Shown piece after piece: positions 44,029-53,494 of a DNA stretch of 64,000 bases. The notes under the pieces are model-generated. The model saw nothing but the letters and a program-made list of their open reading frames with translations, was not told the DNA's origin and made no database searches. Source of the DNA: CAZDCD01 sp964503885 (GTDB lineage: Bacteria; Bacteroidota; Bacteroidia; Bacteroidales; UBA10428); the NCBI GenBank assembly GCA_964503885.1, contig CAZDCD010000021.1:1-64000 (forward strand), in the 5' to 3' direction. The position numbers were made by a program, and so were the translations under genes. Each line of letters begins with the position of its first letter. Within the stretch, counting starts at the first letter, position 1.

Positions 44029-44910
44029 TTATTTTAATTTAAAGTGTATGGGTAGTGTTATCGTCACATCGATTTTTTTACCGTCTCTTTTCCCGGGGAT
44101 CCATTTGGGGGACTCATGCAACACGCGCACGGCTTCATCATTAAAATAATCCTTGTCACGCTTTACAAGCCTGATGTGGCTGAGATTTCCCTCACTGTCG
44201 ATGGTGAATTTTACTTCAACAAGGCCTTCTTCATTATTTACCCTGGCCGAGTCGGGATAGTTCAGCTTTTCAAGAACGAAGAATTTGAATCCTTCGGGAT
44301 TGCCCGTGAAACGTGGCATAATAAAATAATCGAAATAGGTGGTATCTTTTCCCTCGGTGGTAAAACACTTACCGCGCAAGAGCTTGTTGTTTTTATAGAT
44401 ATCTTTTCTGATCGGCTTACCATTTTTATAGTACGTAATAAATTCCCCGTTTTTCAACCCATTTTTGTATTCTACCGTTTTAGCCAGGTTTCCTTCTTCA
44501 TCCCAGTTTTTTTCAGTTCCTTCAAGAATCCCATGCCTGTATGTCATTTCTGATTTCAACTGACCGCCGGGATACCATTCCCGGTAAACGCCGTGCAGCC
44601 TGTTCTGTTCAAAATAGCACTCGATATGTTTGTCGCCGTTTTCATACCAATAGGTAAATCCCCCGATCTTAAAATCGGGATTGATTGAACGGAAGGCGCC
44701 TTCCATCTGAAGATTCCCTGAAACATAATAATCGTTTACGATGAACCGGATGCGATTGGTATCGATGGCAACCAGCCTGAAATACGTTGCAGCTTCCCTG
44801 GAAGACTGATTCCACTGGTTATCGTAATAAATCGTGTCCGCAGCATTCTGCGACGATACCGGCCGGTACAATGTCATCAGCAAAATGACACTATAAATAA
44901 ATTTGCTCAT
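44029..44910 (-). CDS. Exported MORN-repeat protein with TonB C-terminal domain
   Basis: A 293-residue protein with a signal peptide (residues about 1-20, ending SSQ). The centre has four or five MORN/YwqK-type repeats such as NGDKHIECYFEQNRLHGVYREWYPGG and YKNGLKNGEFITYYKNGK. The last 80 residues form a TonB C-terminal domain (EGLVEVKFTIDSEGNLS, then WIPGKRDGKKIDV). Unlike ordinary TonB it has no uncleaved membrane anchor and no Pro-rich spanner, so classical energy coupling looks impossible. Such proteins are common in Bacteroidota with unknown function. It is a single gene. Confidence 0.85.
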   Translation of the reverse strand: MSKFIYSVILLMTLYRPVSSQNAADTIYYDNQWNQSSREAATYFRLVAIDTNRIRFIVNDYYVSGNLQMEGAFRSINPDFKIGGFTYWYENGDKHIECYFEQNRLHGVYREWYPGGQLKSEMTYRHGILEGTEKNWDEEGNLAKTVEYKNGLKNGEFITYYKNGKPIRKDIYKNNKLLRGKCFTTEGKDTTYFDYFIMPRFTGNPEGFKFFVLEKLNYPDSARVNNEEGLVEVKFTIDSEGNLSHIRLVKRDKDYFNDEAVRVLHESPKWIPGKRDGKKIDVTITLPIHFKLK

Positions 44911-45038
44911 ATGTGGTTTTAAAATATAAATATAAACGATTTACACTACAAAAAGTTACTTCATTCCCATAAGGTTTGCAAAGTATTGAATTTTCCGAAA
45001 TACCTGTCTGATGTCAACCATTTTTAAAAAGTGTTGTT

Positions 45039-46178
45039 ATGCATATGACGAATGCACAAATTAGCTTTTTTAACCCGGGTTCACTCCAGGATAGCCTGGT
45101 TCTCTCAAAATATATTGTCCCGATGAGTTGTACAAACTGTCAGATTCACAAACAATCCACCTCAAATTCCGGCGACCGGCATATTCCGGAGGCAGTATTA
45201 AGCAGTTGCAATAAACTCGATGTTTTCGACTGGCTGAAGAATATACCCGATGAAGTCAGGTCTGATCTGACTGAGGTAAAATTCAAGAATACACGTAAAG
45301 AATTTTATGCAAATACAAACCATATTACGATCAAGCGTGGAGATATTATTGTCCTCGAAGCGGATAAAGGATTCGATGTCGGTGTTGTTTCACTGACAGG
45401 AAGGCTCGCTGAGAAGCAGTTCGAACTGAAAATAAAGAACCGTGCGAATTATGAGCCTAAAAAAATATACAGAAAAGCCACAGGCACCGACCTGCAGAAA
45501 TGGTATTCGGCCAAAGAGCTTGAAAATCCTGTTTTGATCCGTGCAAAAAAGATCATAAGGGAACTTCACCTCAATATGAAATTAAGCGACGTGGAATACC
45601 GGGGTGATAAAGAGAAAGCAACTTTTTACTACATAGCCGATGAACGGGTAGATTTCAGGGAACTGATTAAGGTGTTTGCAGAAGAGTTTAAGGTTAGGAT
45701 CGAAATGAAACAGATCGGAGCCCGGCAGGAAGCTGCGAGAATAGGCGGCATTGGTTCATGCGGAAGAGAACTGTGCTGTTCCACATGGCGCACCGATCTT
45801 GCCACGGTTACACTTCAGGCCATTAAATACCAGGACCTGCCTCTGAATGCCCAACGTTTTGCCGGCCAATGCGGCAAACTGAAATGTTGCCTGATGTATG
45901 AGCTCGACACATATATTGAGAACCGGAAGGAATTTCCAAAAGAACTCCTCGAACTTGAAACGGCCGGTGGCATTCTTTACCGGCATAAGATAGACGCCCT
46001 GAACAAGATCGTCTGGTATTCGTCGCAACCGGATTCACCTGTGAACATCATTCCCCTCTCTCTTGACAAGGTTAAGGAAATCATCATGAGCAACAAAAAG
46101 GGGATCAGGCCCGGGATTGATGTTCAGAAATCAGGGATTAACCCCGCAATGGAACTGGAGGCTCATGAAGATGAATAG
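45039..46178 (+). CDS. ricT: PSP1-domain protein, RicT/YaaT type
   Basis: A 379-residue protein. The PSP1 domain and RicT-type cysteines are clear: CGRELCC (C241, C246, C247) and GQCGKLKCC (C278, C283, C284), plus an N-terminal CTNC at 31-34. An ATG at 45123 (residue 29, just before that CTNC) may be the true start. In Bacillus the RicA/F/T complex carries iron-sulfur clusters and tunes RNA processing and development. In Bacteroidota the role is unknown and no RicA or RicF gene is seen here. It converges on purD with a shared terminator. Confidence 0.88.
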   Translation: MHMTNAQISFFNPGSLQDSLVLSKYIVPMSCTNCQIHKQSTSNSGDRHIPEAVLSSCNKLDVFDWLKNIPDEVRSDLTEVKFKNTRKEFYANTNHITIKRGDIIVLEADKGFDVGVVSLTGRLAEKQFELKIKNRANYEPKKIYRKATGTDLQKWYSAKELENPVLIRAKKIIRELHLNMKLSDVEYRGDKEKATFYYIADERVDFRELIKVFAEEFKVRIEMKQIGARQEAARIGGIGSCGRELCCSTWRTDLATVTLQAIKYQDLPLNAQRFAGQCGKLKCCLMYELDTYIENRKEFPKELLELETAGGILYRHKIDALNKIVWYSSQPDSPVNIIPLSLDKVKEIIMSNKKGIRPGIDVQKSGINPAMELEAHEDE

Positions 46179-46493
46179 CATTAAAAAATTTTCATGATTT
46201 CCCGGATTTGACGCAACCTTTTGCCTCGATTTTTCATCTGAGCATTACATGGTAAAACCAGGCAGCCGATTTGTCAGTTTGACTGGTAAATCTTACCCAT
46301 TAAATATGTACTCAGGGTGTTTTAACGTGTTGCTATGGATAAGTCCGTAAAGAATTTCAGAACCAGTAATGGCTGAGAACGCTACCTAAAAATATCAAAA
46401 AACATTCATCAGTAAGTAGGGTGAGTGAATAGTTATGCAAAATTAGTGTTTGTTAAAACCTTGAAGGAGAAATTCTTCAAGGTTTTTTTGTGA
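46179..46493. other. 315-bp convergent spacer
   Basis: Only the bidirectional terminator at its right end is recognisable. Confidence 0.45.
46455..46489. terminator. Bidirectional terminator between ricT and purD
   Basis: A 12-bp stem AAAACCTTGAAG / CTTCAAGGTTTT (46455-46466 and 46475-46486) with loop GAGAAATT and a T-run on the plus strand. On the minus strand the stem also ends in TTTT. It ends five bases from the purD stop. Confidence 0.85.
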
Positions 46494-47762
46494 TCACAGG
46501 TCAAAACCAATATCCCTCCGGAAGTACTTTTTATCGAAGCTGATCAGTCCGGCATTGGTGTAACACTTTTGAAGCGCTTCATTTTTATCCTTTCCGTAAG
46601 CGGTCACGGATAAAACCCTGCCTCCGTTTGTTACCACAGTGTTGTTTACTGCTTTTGTCCCCGCATGAAAGACAATGCAGCCGCCTGTACTCTCAAGGTT
46701 GAATATTTCTTTCCCCTTTTCATATGCACCCGGATAACCGCCTGAAACAAGCATCACGGTTGCTGCGGTCTGTGGTGAAATCGCACATGTTTTTGTGGAA
46801 AGGTTTTTACCCGCCACCCCTTCAAACAGCTCAACAATATCTGAGCTGAGCCTGGGAAGGATCACCTCTGATTCGGGATCTCCAAGTCTTACGTTGTACT
46901 CAATAATATACGGGTCCCCTTTACAATTCATCAGTCCGAAAAAAAGAAAGCCCTGGTAAGGTATCCCGTCCTTTTTCAGGCCGTCAACCGTAGGCCTGAT
47001 GATCCTGTCCTCCACCTTATCCAGAAATTCCCTGCCTGCAAACGGCACGGGAGAAACAGCTCCCATCCCCCCGGTATTCAGGCCGGAATCACCTTCCCCT
47101 ATCCTTTTATAATCTTTTGCTTCCGGGAGTATTTTATATGAAATGCCATCGGTTATGATAAATACGGACAATTCTATCCCGTCAAGGTATTCTTCGATGA
47201 CCACGGTCTTGCCGGCCTGTCCGAATTTGCCATGCAACATAGATTGCAGCTCGTTTCTGGCTTCTGCTTCCGACTGAAGGATCAGTACCCCCTTTCCTGC
47301 AGCCAGGCCATCGGCTTTCAGGACGTAGGGAGGATTCAACTTTTCAAGGAACCGGAATCCTTCATCGATATTCTCCGAAGTAACACTCACATATTTCGCC
47401 GTTGGTATGTTATGCCTGACCATGAATTGTTTTGCAAAATCCTTGCTTCCCTCGAGCCTGGCACCCTCAGCCATAGGTCCGATCACCGGAATATGACTTA
47501 ACTCGGGGTGAACGGAAAAATAATTGTGCAACCCCTTAACAAGCGGATCTTCAGGTCCGACCACCAGCATATCAATATGATTGTCTGCTGAAAACCGGCC
47601 GATCTTCTCAAAATCGTCCACGCCAATGTCTGCATTTTCACCTGCCCTGCCTGTTCCGGCGTTGCCCGGTGCTATAAATAGTTTTGTGAGCCTTTTGCTC
47701 TGAGCCATTTTCCAGGCGAGTGCATGTTCGCGCCCGCCCGAACCAATGAGTAAAATATTCAT
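46494..47762 (-). CDS. purD: Phosphoribosylamine-glycine ligase (GAR synthetase)
   Basis: Start set at 47762 (MNILLIGSGGREHALAWKM). An upstream ATG at 47783 would add seven residues but overlaps the TATGTTTG promoter element at 47781-47788. The 422-residue ATP-grasp enzyme joins glycine to phosphoribosylamine in purine synthesis. N-terminal GSGGREHALAW, ATP-grasp VLKADGLAAGKGV, and EYNVRLGDPESEVILPRL are all present. It is a single minus-strand gene, divergent from rpmH. Confidence 0.94.
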   Translation of the reverse strand: MNILLIGSGGREHALAWKMAQSKRLTKLFIAPGNAGTGRAGENADIGVDDFEKIGRFSADNHIDMLVVGPEDPLVKGLHNYFSVHPELSHIPVIGPMAEGARLEGSKDFAKQFMVRHNIPTAKYVSVTSENIDEGFRFLEKLNPPYVLKADGLAAGKGVLILQSEAEARNELQSMLHGKFGQAGKTVVIEEYLDGIELSVFIITDGISYKILPEAKDYKRIGEGDSGLNTGGMGAVSPVPFAGREFLDKVEDRIIRPTVDGLKKDGIPYQGFLFFGLMNCKGDPYIIEYNVRLGDPESEVILPRLSSDIVELFEGVAGKNLSTKTCAISPQTAATVMLVSGGYPGAYEKGKEIFNLESTGGCIVFHAGTKAVNNTVVTNGGRVLSVTAYGKDKNEALQKCYTNAGLISFDKKYFRRDIGFDL

Positions 47763-47780
47763 GCCTTTTTTTTTCTCGCA

Positions 47781-47788
47781 CAAACATA
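47781..47788 (-). promoter_or_regulatory. -7 promoter element of purD (TATGTTTG)
   Basis: Minus-strand TAnnTTTG match 19 bases before the ATG at 47762. It decides against the upstream ATG as the start. Confidence 0.5.
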
Positions 47789-47848
47789 CTATTTACAGGT
47801 TATAATATAAAAAAAATCGGGTGGCAAATGAATTATCTGAACTATTTA

Positions 47849-47878
47849 TTTGCAGGATTAAAAAAAACACTACCTTTG
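47849..47878 (+). promoter_or_regulatory. Promoter of rpmH
   Basis: TTTG at 47849-47852, an 18-base spacer and TACCTTTG at 47871-47878, a consensus Bacteroidota promoter, 42 bases before the ATG. Confidence 0.75.
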
Positions 47879-47920
47879 CAGACCAGTAAAACTAAACGGC
47901 AATTTTAATACGAAAGACTG

Positions 47921-48076
47921 ATGAAAAGGACATTTCAGCCATCAAACCGGAAAAGAAAAAATAAGCACGGTTTTCGTGAACGGATGTCAACGGCAAACGG
48001 CAGGAAGATATTGGCACGAAGAAGGGCAAAAGGCAGAACGAGATTAACGGTTTCTGACGAGATTGCGAAGAAATAG
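47921..48076 (+). CDS. rpmH: 50S ribosomal protein L34
   Basis: A 51-residue basic protein beginning MKRTFQPSNRKRKNKHGF, with GRKILARRRAKGR near 27-39, which is the complete L34 signature. It is a component of the large ribosomal subunit. In many bacteria rpmH is followed by rnpA, but here it stands alone with its own promoter and terminator, converging on gcvP. Confidence 0.97.
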   Translation: MKRTFQPSNRKRKNKHGFRERMSTANGRKILARRRAKGRTRLTVSDEIAKK

Positions 48077-48100
48077 ATCCAAAGATCAGGGATATTTTCA

Positions 48101-48132
48101 GGGTGGAATGCACAACGTTTTCCACCCTTTTT
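48101..48132 (+). terminator. Terminator of rpmH
   Basis: GGGTGGAA at 48101-48108 pairs with TTCCACCC at 48120-48127, followed by TTTTT. It ends five bases before the convergent gcvP stop and may serve both. Confidence 0.85.
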
Positions 48133-48137
48133 ATTTC

Positions 48138-51011
48138 TTATACCTGCTCTTCATAAAATTCCGGTGCAGCACAGGTACAAACCAGGTTTCTGTCGCCATA
48201 AGCATCGTCTATTCTGCCCACCGACGGCCACAATTTGTTATCCTCCACCCATTTCAGCGGGAATGCAGCTTTCCGGCGGGTATAAGGCATCGACCACTCA
48301 TCGGTTATGGTTGCCTTCTGGGTATGGGGTGCATTTTTCAGGAGATTATTTTCTTTAGTGCCGTTTTCATTAATTTCACTGATCTCATGATGGATTGCGA
48401 TCATGGCTTCAGCGAATCGGTCGAGTTCCTGTTTCGATTCGCTTTCGGTGGGCTCTGCCATAATGGTGCCGTGTACCGGAAAAGAAAGCGTGGGTGCATG
48501 AAAACCATAATCCATCAATCTTTTAGCAATGTCAATATCGGTTATTTCGCCTGACTGTTTGAAATCGCGGCAATCGAGAATCATCTCATGGGCAACAAAT
48601 CCCTTGTCCCCTTTGTATAAGATCCTGTAATGATCTTTCAGGCATGCTGCCAGGTAATTTGCATTAAGTATGGCTATTTTCGAAGCCAGGGTCAAACCTT
48701 CTGAACCGAGCATCGAGCAATATGCATGTGAAATGGTAAGTATGCTTGCACTCCCCCAGGGAGCAGCCGAAACTGCTCCGACTCCGTGAACTCCTCCGGT
48801 GGCAATTACCGGATGGGCAGGTAAAAACTCCACCAGGTGATCGGCCACGCCTATGGGACCCATTCCCGGTCCCCCGCCTCCATGCGGTATCCCGAATGTT
48901 TTGTGCAGATTCAGATGGCATACATCGGCGCCGATCTTTGCCGGACTGGTAAGCCCTACCTGTGCGTTCATATTCGCACCGTCCATATATACCTGTCCCC
49001 CGTTGCGATGAACAATGTCAGCCATTTCGCCGATCAGAGATTCAAAAACCCCGTGTGTGGAAGGATATGTGATCATGAAGGCGGCAAGGTATTCCATGTT
49101 GGCTTCAGCCTTCGTCTTAAGATCGGACATATCGACATTTCCGCGCTCATCGCACCGTACCACCGCCACCTTAAATCCTGCCATCACTGCACTGGCCGGA
49201 TTTGTCCCGTGCGCAGACGATGGGATCAGCACCACATCCCTGTGGCTGTTGCCTTTGCTCTCGTGGTATTTCCTGATCACCATAAGTCCGGCATATTCTC
49301 CTGCAGCTCCCGAATTGGGCTGAAAAGATATTTCCCCGAATCCGGTAATAACACGCAGAAACTTGCCCAGCTCATAAAACAATTGCTGATACCCTTCTAC
49401 CTGGTCGATCGGCACAAAAGGGTGAATTTCCCCGAATTCAGGCCAGCTCAGAGGCAACAATTCAGTAGCTGCATTCAGTTTCATAGTACATGACCCCAGG
49501 GGGATCATGGAATGGGTAAGGGAAAAATCTTTCCGCTCAAGCTTTTTGATGTACCGCATCATCTCTGTTTCTGACTGGTTTCGTGTGAAAACATCGTACA
49601 TCAGGAATTCCGATGTCCGTTTGAACCTGTCGTTGAAGTATACCCTGTCCGTCAGCTTCTCGAAAATTTTAACCGGTCTTTTGTTGGCATATGAGAATAC
49701 CTCAATAAGAAGATTCAGATCATCAGCAGTTGTAGGTTCATCGATGCTGATACCTATTGTATTATCGTTGAAATACCTCAGGTTGATGCTCCGCTCGAGG
49801 GCCAGAATATTGATGTCTCTTCTGCTTATATTATCCGGCAGTTTAACCCTGAGTGTATCGAAGAAATCCTCATTTTCCTGCTTGTAGCCTAATTCAAGGA
49901 GCTTCTCATTCAGCAGGCCGGTCATCTGATGGATGCGTGTTGCTATCTGTTTCAACCCCGAAGGACCGTGATACACGGCATACATTCCGGCCATGGTTGC
50001 AAGCAAGGCCTGCGAGGTACAAATGTTCGAGGTGGCCCGTTCACGTTTAATATGTTGTTCGCGTGTCTGCAGTGCCATCCGCAGTGCCCTGTCCCCGTTT
50101 GAATCGAGGCTCACACCTATGATCCTGCCGGGTATGCTTCGTTTATATTCATCGCGTGTGGCAAAATAAGCGGCATGCGGGCCACCATAGCCCATGGGTA
50201 TCCCGAAACGCTGGGTAGAACCGATAACCACATCTGCATTCCATTCTCCCGGAGGTACCAGCAAAACCAGGCTCATAAGGTCTGCCGCAACAGCAACGCG
50301 TGTATTGTTGGCATGCGCTCCGGCCACAAATGCCGAATAATCGTTTATCTTACCGTCACCGGCAGGGTATTGGATAAACGCTCCGAAAATCCCGGCCTCC
50401 CAGTTCAATGTGTTGTACTTTCCGGTAAAAATCTCTATTCCTAACGGATAAGCCCTGGTTTTCAATACTTCCAGGGTTTGCGGAAAAATGTTATCATCGA
50501 CAAAAAAACGGTTATGCCCTGCTTTCTGTTCTTCTCTTGAGCGCAGGTTATGCATCATGATCATAGCTTCCGCGGCGGCGGTGGCCTCATCAAGAAGCGA
50601 GGCATTGGCAATTTCCATAGCTGTAAGTTCCATGATCACAGTCTGAAAATTCAGCAAGGCCTCCAGCCTGCCCTGCGAGATCTCCGCCTGGTATGGTGTA
50701 TAGGATGTATACCATCCCGGGTTTTCAAGTATATTGCGCTGAATGACTGCCGGAAATATGGTATCGTAATACCCCATTCCGATATACGATTTGAATACCT
50801 TATTCTTTGCCGCAAGGCGTCGGATATACTTTATGTATTCGTATTCATTCATACTTGCAGGGAGATCGAGGGGCTTTTCAAGCCGTATTGCTGAAGGAAT
50901 GGTGTTGTCGATGAGTTCATCAAGGGATTTGACCCCGATTTTCCGGAGCATCTCCGGAATTTCAGATTCTCTTGGTCCGATATGCCTGTCTGCAAAATTC
51001 TCTATGCCCAT
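48138..51011 (-). CDS. gcvP: Glycine dehydrogenase (decarboxylating), P protein
   Basis: A 957-residue fused P protein with both the alpha- and beta-type halves. The pyridoxal phosphate lysine is K704 in NLHKTFGIPHGGGGPG. It decarboxylates glycine and loads the aminomethyl group onto lipoylated H protein. GcvT and GcvH are not in the window, but lpdA at 59617 can supply the L protein. Third gene of a pcm-MBL-gcvP run with 56 bases before it. Confidence 0.96.
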   Translation of the reverse strand: MGIENFADRHIGPRESEIPEMLRKIGVKSLDELIDNTIPSAIRLEKPLDLPASMNEYEYIKYIRRLAAKNKVFKSYIGMGYYDTIFPAVIQRNILENPGWYTSYTPYQAEISQGRLEALLNFQTVIMELTAMEIANASLLDEATAAAEAMIMMHNLRSREEQKAGHNRFFVDDNIFPQTLEVLKTRAYPLGIEIFTGKYNTLNWEAGIFGAFIQYPAGDGKINDYSAFVAGAHANNTRVAVAADLMSLVLLVPPGEWNADVVIGSTQRFGIPMGYGGPHAAYFATRDEYKRSIPGRIIGVSLDSNGDRALRMALQTREQHIKRERATSNICTSQALLATMAGMYAVYHGPSGLKQIATRIHQMTGLLNEKLLELGYKQENEDFFDTLRVKLPDNISRRDINILALERSINLRYFNDNTIGISIDEPTTADDLNLLIEVFSYANKRPVKIFEKLTDRVYFNDRFKRTSEFLMYDVFTRNQSETEMMRYIKKLERKDFSLTHSMIPLGSCTMKLNAATELLPLSWPEFGEIHPFVPIDQVEGYQQLFYELGKFLRVITGFGEISFQPNSGAAGEYAGLMVIRKYHESKGNSHRDVVLIPSSAHGTNPASAVMAGFKVAVVRCDERGNVDMSDLKTKAEANMEYLAAFMITYPSTHGVFESLIGEMADIVHRNGGQVYMDGANMNAQVGLTSPAKIGADVCHLNLHKTFGIPHGGGGPGMGPIGVADHLVEFLPAHPVIATGGVHGVGAVSAAPWGSASILTISHAYCSMLGSEGLTLASKIAILNANYLAACLKDHYRILYKGDKGFVAHEMILDCRDFKQSGEITDIDIAKRLMDYGFHAPTLSFPVHGTIMAEPTESESKQELDRFAEAMIAIHHEISEINENGTKENNLLKNAPHTQKATITDEWSMPYTRRKAAFPLKWVEDNKLWPSVGRIDDAYGDRNLVCTCAAPEFYEEQV

Positions 51012-51067
51012 GAATGTGTGGTGTTATTAAGATTTCCTTTCCTCAAAACGGATTGGGAAATTACCGG

Positions 51068-51724
51068 TTAATACTCTTGTAAAAAAGGATTTGTATCATG
51101 TTCATCCTTAATGGTGGTTGAAGGCCCGTGACCCGGAAATACGACTGTTTCCGGGGGCAAAGGCAATAACTTTTTCCGGATTCCTTCAATAAGCTGGTCA
51201 AAATTTCCGCCAGGAAGATCGGTTCTGCCGATACTTCCCTTAAAAAGTACGTCACCCGCAATGAGAAAGGCATCATCCGGACTATACAATACAATGCTTC
51301 CGGGTGAATGTCCCGGCACCTGAAAAACCTGCATCGAAGATTTTCCGAATACAACGGTATCGCCTTCACAGATGTTTTTATCGGCAGGAGGAGATTGTTC
51401 TGCCTCGAACCCGTACATACGGGCAAACTCAATGTTCCTTTCAAGGATAAACCAGTCGCCCTCGTTTGCCAGAAGAGGTATGTTATACTTTTCTGCCACA
51501 AACTTATTTCCAAAAACATGATCGGTATGGCAATGTGTGTTGATGATTTTAACAGGTACAAGCTTCTTTTCATCAATAAACCGGACCAGTTCTTGCTTTT
51601 CTTTTTCAGAATAATAACCCGGATCGATCAGGATGCATTCACCCGATTCGTCATACAGCACAAAAGAGTTGACTGCAAAATCATTTACTACAAACAATTC
51701 ATGACGTATCATTCTTTTTTCCAA
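51068..51724 (-). CDS. Metallo-beta-lactamase-fold hydrolase (glyoxalase II-like)
   Basis: A 218-residue MBL-fold enzyme with T-H64-C-H66-T-D68-H69, a later GHSPGS and AGDVLF, and PGHGPST near the end, matching the dinuclear zinc ligands. Members hydrolyse thioesters such as S-lactoylglutathione, but the substrate of this Bacteroidota group is not established. MIRHEL at residue 5 may be the true start. It follows pcm by six bases, so the two are coupled. Confidence 0.9.
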   Translation of the reverse strand: MEKRMIRHELFVVNDFAVNSFVLYDESGECILIDPGYYSEKEKQELVRFIDEKKLVPVKIINTHCHTDHVFGNKFVAEKYNIPLLANEGDWFILERNIEFARMYGFEAEQSPPADKNICEGDTVVFGKSSMQVFQVPGHSPGSIVLYSPDDAFLIAGDVLFKGSIGRTDLPGGNFDQLIEGIRKKLLPLPPETVVFPGHGPSTTIKDEHDTNPFLQEY

Positions 51725-51730
51725 ATTACG

Positions 51731-52372
51731 TTACGCTTTTCCTTTTAGCAAAGGAACAAAAACAAAATACCCTTGTTCAGTCTGACGGAATTCTTGTTCT
51801 CCCGTTTTCTCGACAAGATACATAACCTGTGATTTGCTTCCGCCAACCGGTATAACGAGCCTGCCCCCGATCACCAACTGATCGAGTAACTTCGGGGGTA
51901 TCCCGGGGGCTGCTGCCGTAATGAGTACCCTGTCAAAAGGCCCGTAGGTAGGCAATCCTTCATTGCCGTCGCCGTAAAACAGGTTTGGCGTATATCCGAT
52001 CTTCGGCAGCAGCGATTTGGCCTTCAGGTATAATTCACGGTACCTCTCAATGGAATATACTTTCGCGCCCATTTCGAGTAACACCGCAGCCTGGTAGCCT
52101 GAGCCCGTGCCAATTTCCAGCACTTTATCCATTTTTCCGGCATCAAGCAGCTCCGACTGAAAAGCTACGGTATACGGTTGTGAAATTGTTTGACCTTCAC
52201 CTATAGGAAAGGCCTGGTCTTTATAAGCAAACTTGATGAAGCTGCTGTCCATAAACAGGTGGCGGGGAACCCTGCTCATGGCTTCCAGGACCGACCCGTT
52301 TTTTATGCCTTTGGCCCTGAGCTCTTCAATTAGCTTTTTTCGTAACCCTTTATGCAAAAAACTATCTTCCAT
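51731..52372 (-). CDS. pcm: Protein-L-isoaspartate O-methyltransferase
   Basis: A 213-residue methyltransferase that repairs isoaspartyl residues. The AdoMet motif VLEIGTGSGYQ is at 84-94, and the PCMT-specific GEGQTISQPYTVA is at 58-70. Normal length. First of three genes with the MBL hydrolase and gcvP. A minus-strand TATTTTTG (-7-like) lies at 52412-52419. Confidence 0.95.
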   Translation of the reverse strand: MEDSFLHKGLRKKLIEELRAKGIKNGSVLEAMSRVPRHLFMDSSFIKFAYKDQAFPIGEGQTISQPYTVAFQSELLDAGKMDKVLEIGTGSGYQAAVLLEMGAKVYSIERYRELYLKAKSLLPKIGYTPNLFYGDGNEGLPTYGPFDRVLITAAAPGIPPKLLDQLVIGGRLVIPVGGSKSQVMYLVEKTGEQEFRQTEQGYFVFVPLLKGKA

Positions 52373-52411
52373 GGAAAACCAAGTATGCCGGTTTCAAATT
52401 AACAATGAAAA

Positions 52412-52474
52412 CAAAAATAGTTGATAAGTTGATTTGAAAAAAAAAAATGTGTACACCTAAATCATTTATGTTTG
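52412..52474. promoter_or_regulatory. Divergent promoter region, pcm / Gfo-Idh gene
   Basis: TATTTTTG on the minus strand at 52412-52419 serves pcm, and TATGTTTG on the plus strand at 52467-52474 lies 17 bases before the oxidoreductase start. Neither has an obvious TTTG at the standard distance. Confidence 0.45.
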
Positions 52475-52490
52475 TACAAAGGCAAACTGC

Positions 52491-53429
52491 ATGATCAGAA
52501 TAGGATTAGCTGGAAGCAAAAAGCATATTATTTCACACCTTGAAATATTTGCAAAGATCCCCGGAATTCAGATATCCGGTTATTGCGATGAATTCCATTC
52601 TTTTCAGGAAAACATACTGCCTTTTGGTGCCGAATATTGCGCCACGGCAGATGAGCTGATAAAACATTCCGACGCCGTTGTATATGTTACAGGTGAGCAC
52701 CGGTATTATAAAACAGCCTTACAGTCGCTCAAGGAGTCCAAACATATATTTCTATCACACGGCATCGTTGAAAATAAAAGCCAGTCGCAACAGCTCATTA
52801 AGCTCGCCGGCGAAGCCAATGTTATTCTTATGGTCGAGCGTCCCGGGAGGTACCATGCCGCCCTGGCTTCTGTGATGCCCCATCTGAAAAACATTCGGCT
52901 TATTGAACTGCACACCCAGTTTGTCAGCCAGAACGGACATTCCTATGAAAACCTTTTCAGGGCTGTCATAAACGACCTTGACATTATTCATACGGTACTG
53001 CATTCGAATGTAAAAAATGTAAAAGCCTGCGGTATTAAAATGGTGAACGGAAACCCCGATGTGATCAATGTCAGGCTTGAATTCGACAACGGAAGTGTTG
53101 CAAACCTGAACTGTTCGCGGGTTACTCCGGAGAATGTGCATTTTGGAATGTTCACCCAGCAGGATAGGATTACCAAAATAGATTTCCTTTCCAATGAAGT
53201 TATGGTGATCAAACCCGAAAAGCGCAGCGGTCAGCTTAACGGCGACTATGATCTGAACCCGGTGGTAAGAAAAGTAGTCCCCAATAACCCGCTGATGGAT
53301 GAGTATCTGAATTTCATTTATTCCATCAACAATAATTCCAAGCTGCTTTCAAACCGCGAAGAACAATTTAAATCGCTTTACATTACCGAACGGATTATGG
53401 ATTGTCTCGGCAAAGTGATCAGTGATTGA
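52491..53429 (+). CDS. Gfo/Idh/MocA-family oxidoreductase
   Basis: A 312-residue NAD(P)-dependent sugar or inositol oxidoreductase-like protein: N-terminal Rossmann start MIRIGLAGSKKH, a dinucleotide fold to about 120, then the C-terminal alpha/beta domain. The usual EKP motif appears as VERPG near 119. It precedes the glycosylphosphotransferase gene and may work on a nucleotide sugar for the same polysaccharide, though the 187-base gap and separate promoter weaken that link. Confidence 0.85.
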   Translation: MIRIGLAGSKKHIISHLEIFAKIPGIQISGYCDEFHSFQENILPFGAEYCATADELIKHSDAVVYVTGEHRYYKTALQSLKESKHIFLSHGIVENKSQSQQLIKLAGEANVILMVERPGRYHAALASVMPHLKNIRLIELHTQFVSQNGHSYENLFRAVINDLDIIHTVLHSNVKNVKACGIKMVNGNPDVINVRLEFDNGSVANLNCSRVTPENVHFGMFTQQDRITKIDFLSNEVMVIKPEKRSGQLNGDYDLNPVVRKVVPNNPLMDEYLNFIYSINNNSKLLSNREEQFKSLYITERIMDCLGKVISD

Positions 53430-53445
53430 AACCATTCCCGTCAAT

Positions 53446-53480
53446 TTATCGTTATAATTTGTAAATTCTCATAACGATAA
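53446..53480. promoter_or_regulatory. Perfect 10-bp inverted repeat upstream of the glycosylphosphotransferase gene
   Basis: TTATCGTTAT at 53446-53455 and ATAACGATAA at 53471-53480, with a 15-base loop. The right arm ends 14 bases before a TATATTTG -7 element at 53495-53502, so the site covers the -33 region. It could be an operator; as a terminator of the preceding gene it lacks a T-run. Confidence 0.5.
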
Positions 53481-53494
53481 GAATCAATAATTTC

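Noticed and set aside
47849..48132. rpmH region considered as the chromosome origin
   Set aside because: Only rpmH is present; dnaA, dnaN and DnaA-box clusters are absent, and the neighbours are purD and gcvP.
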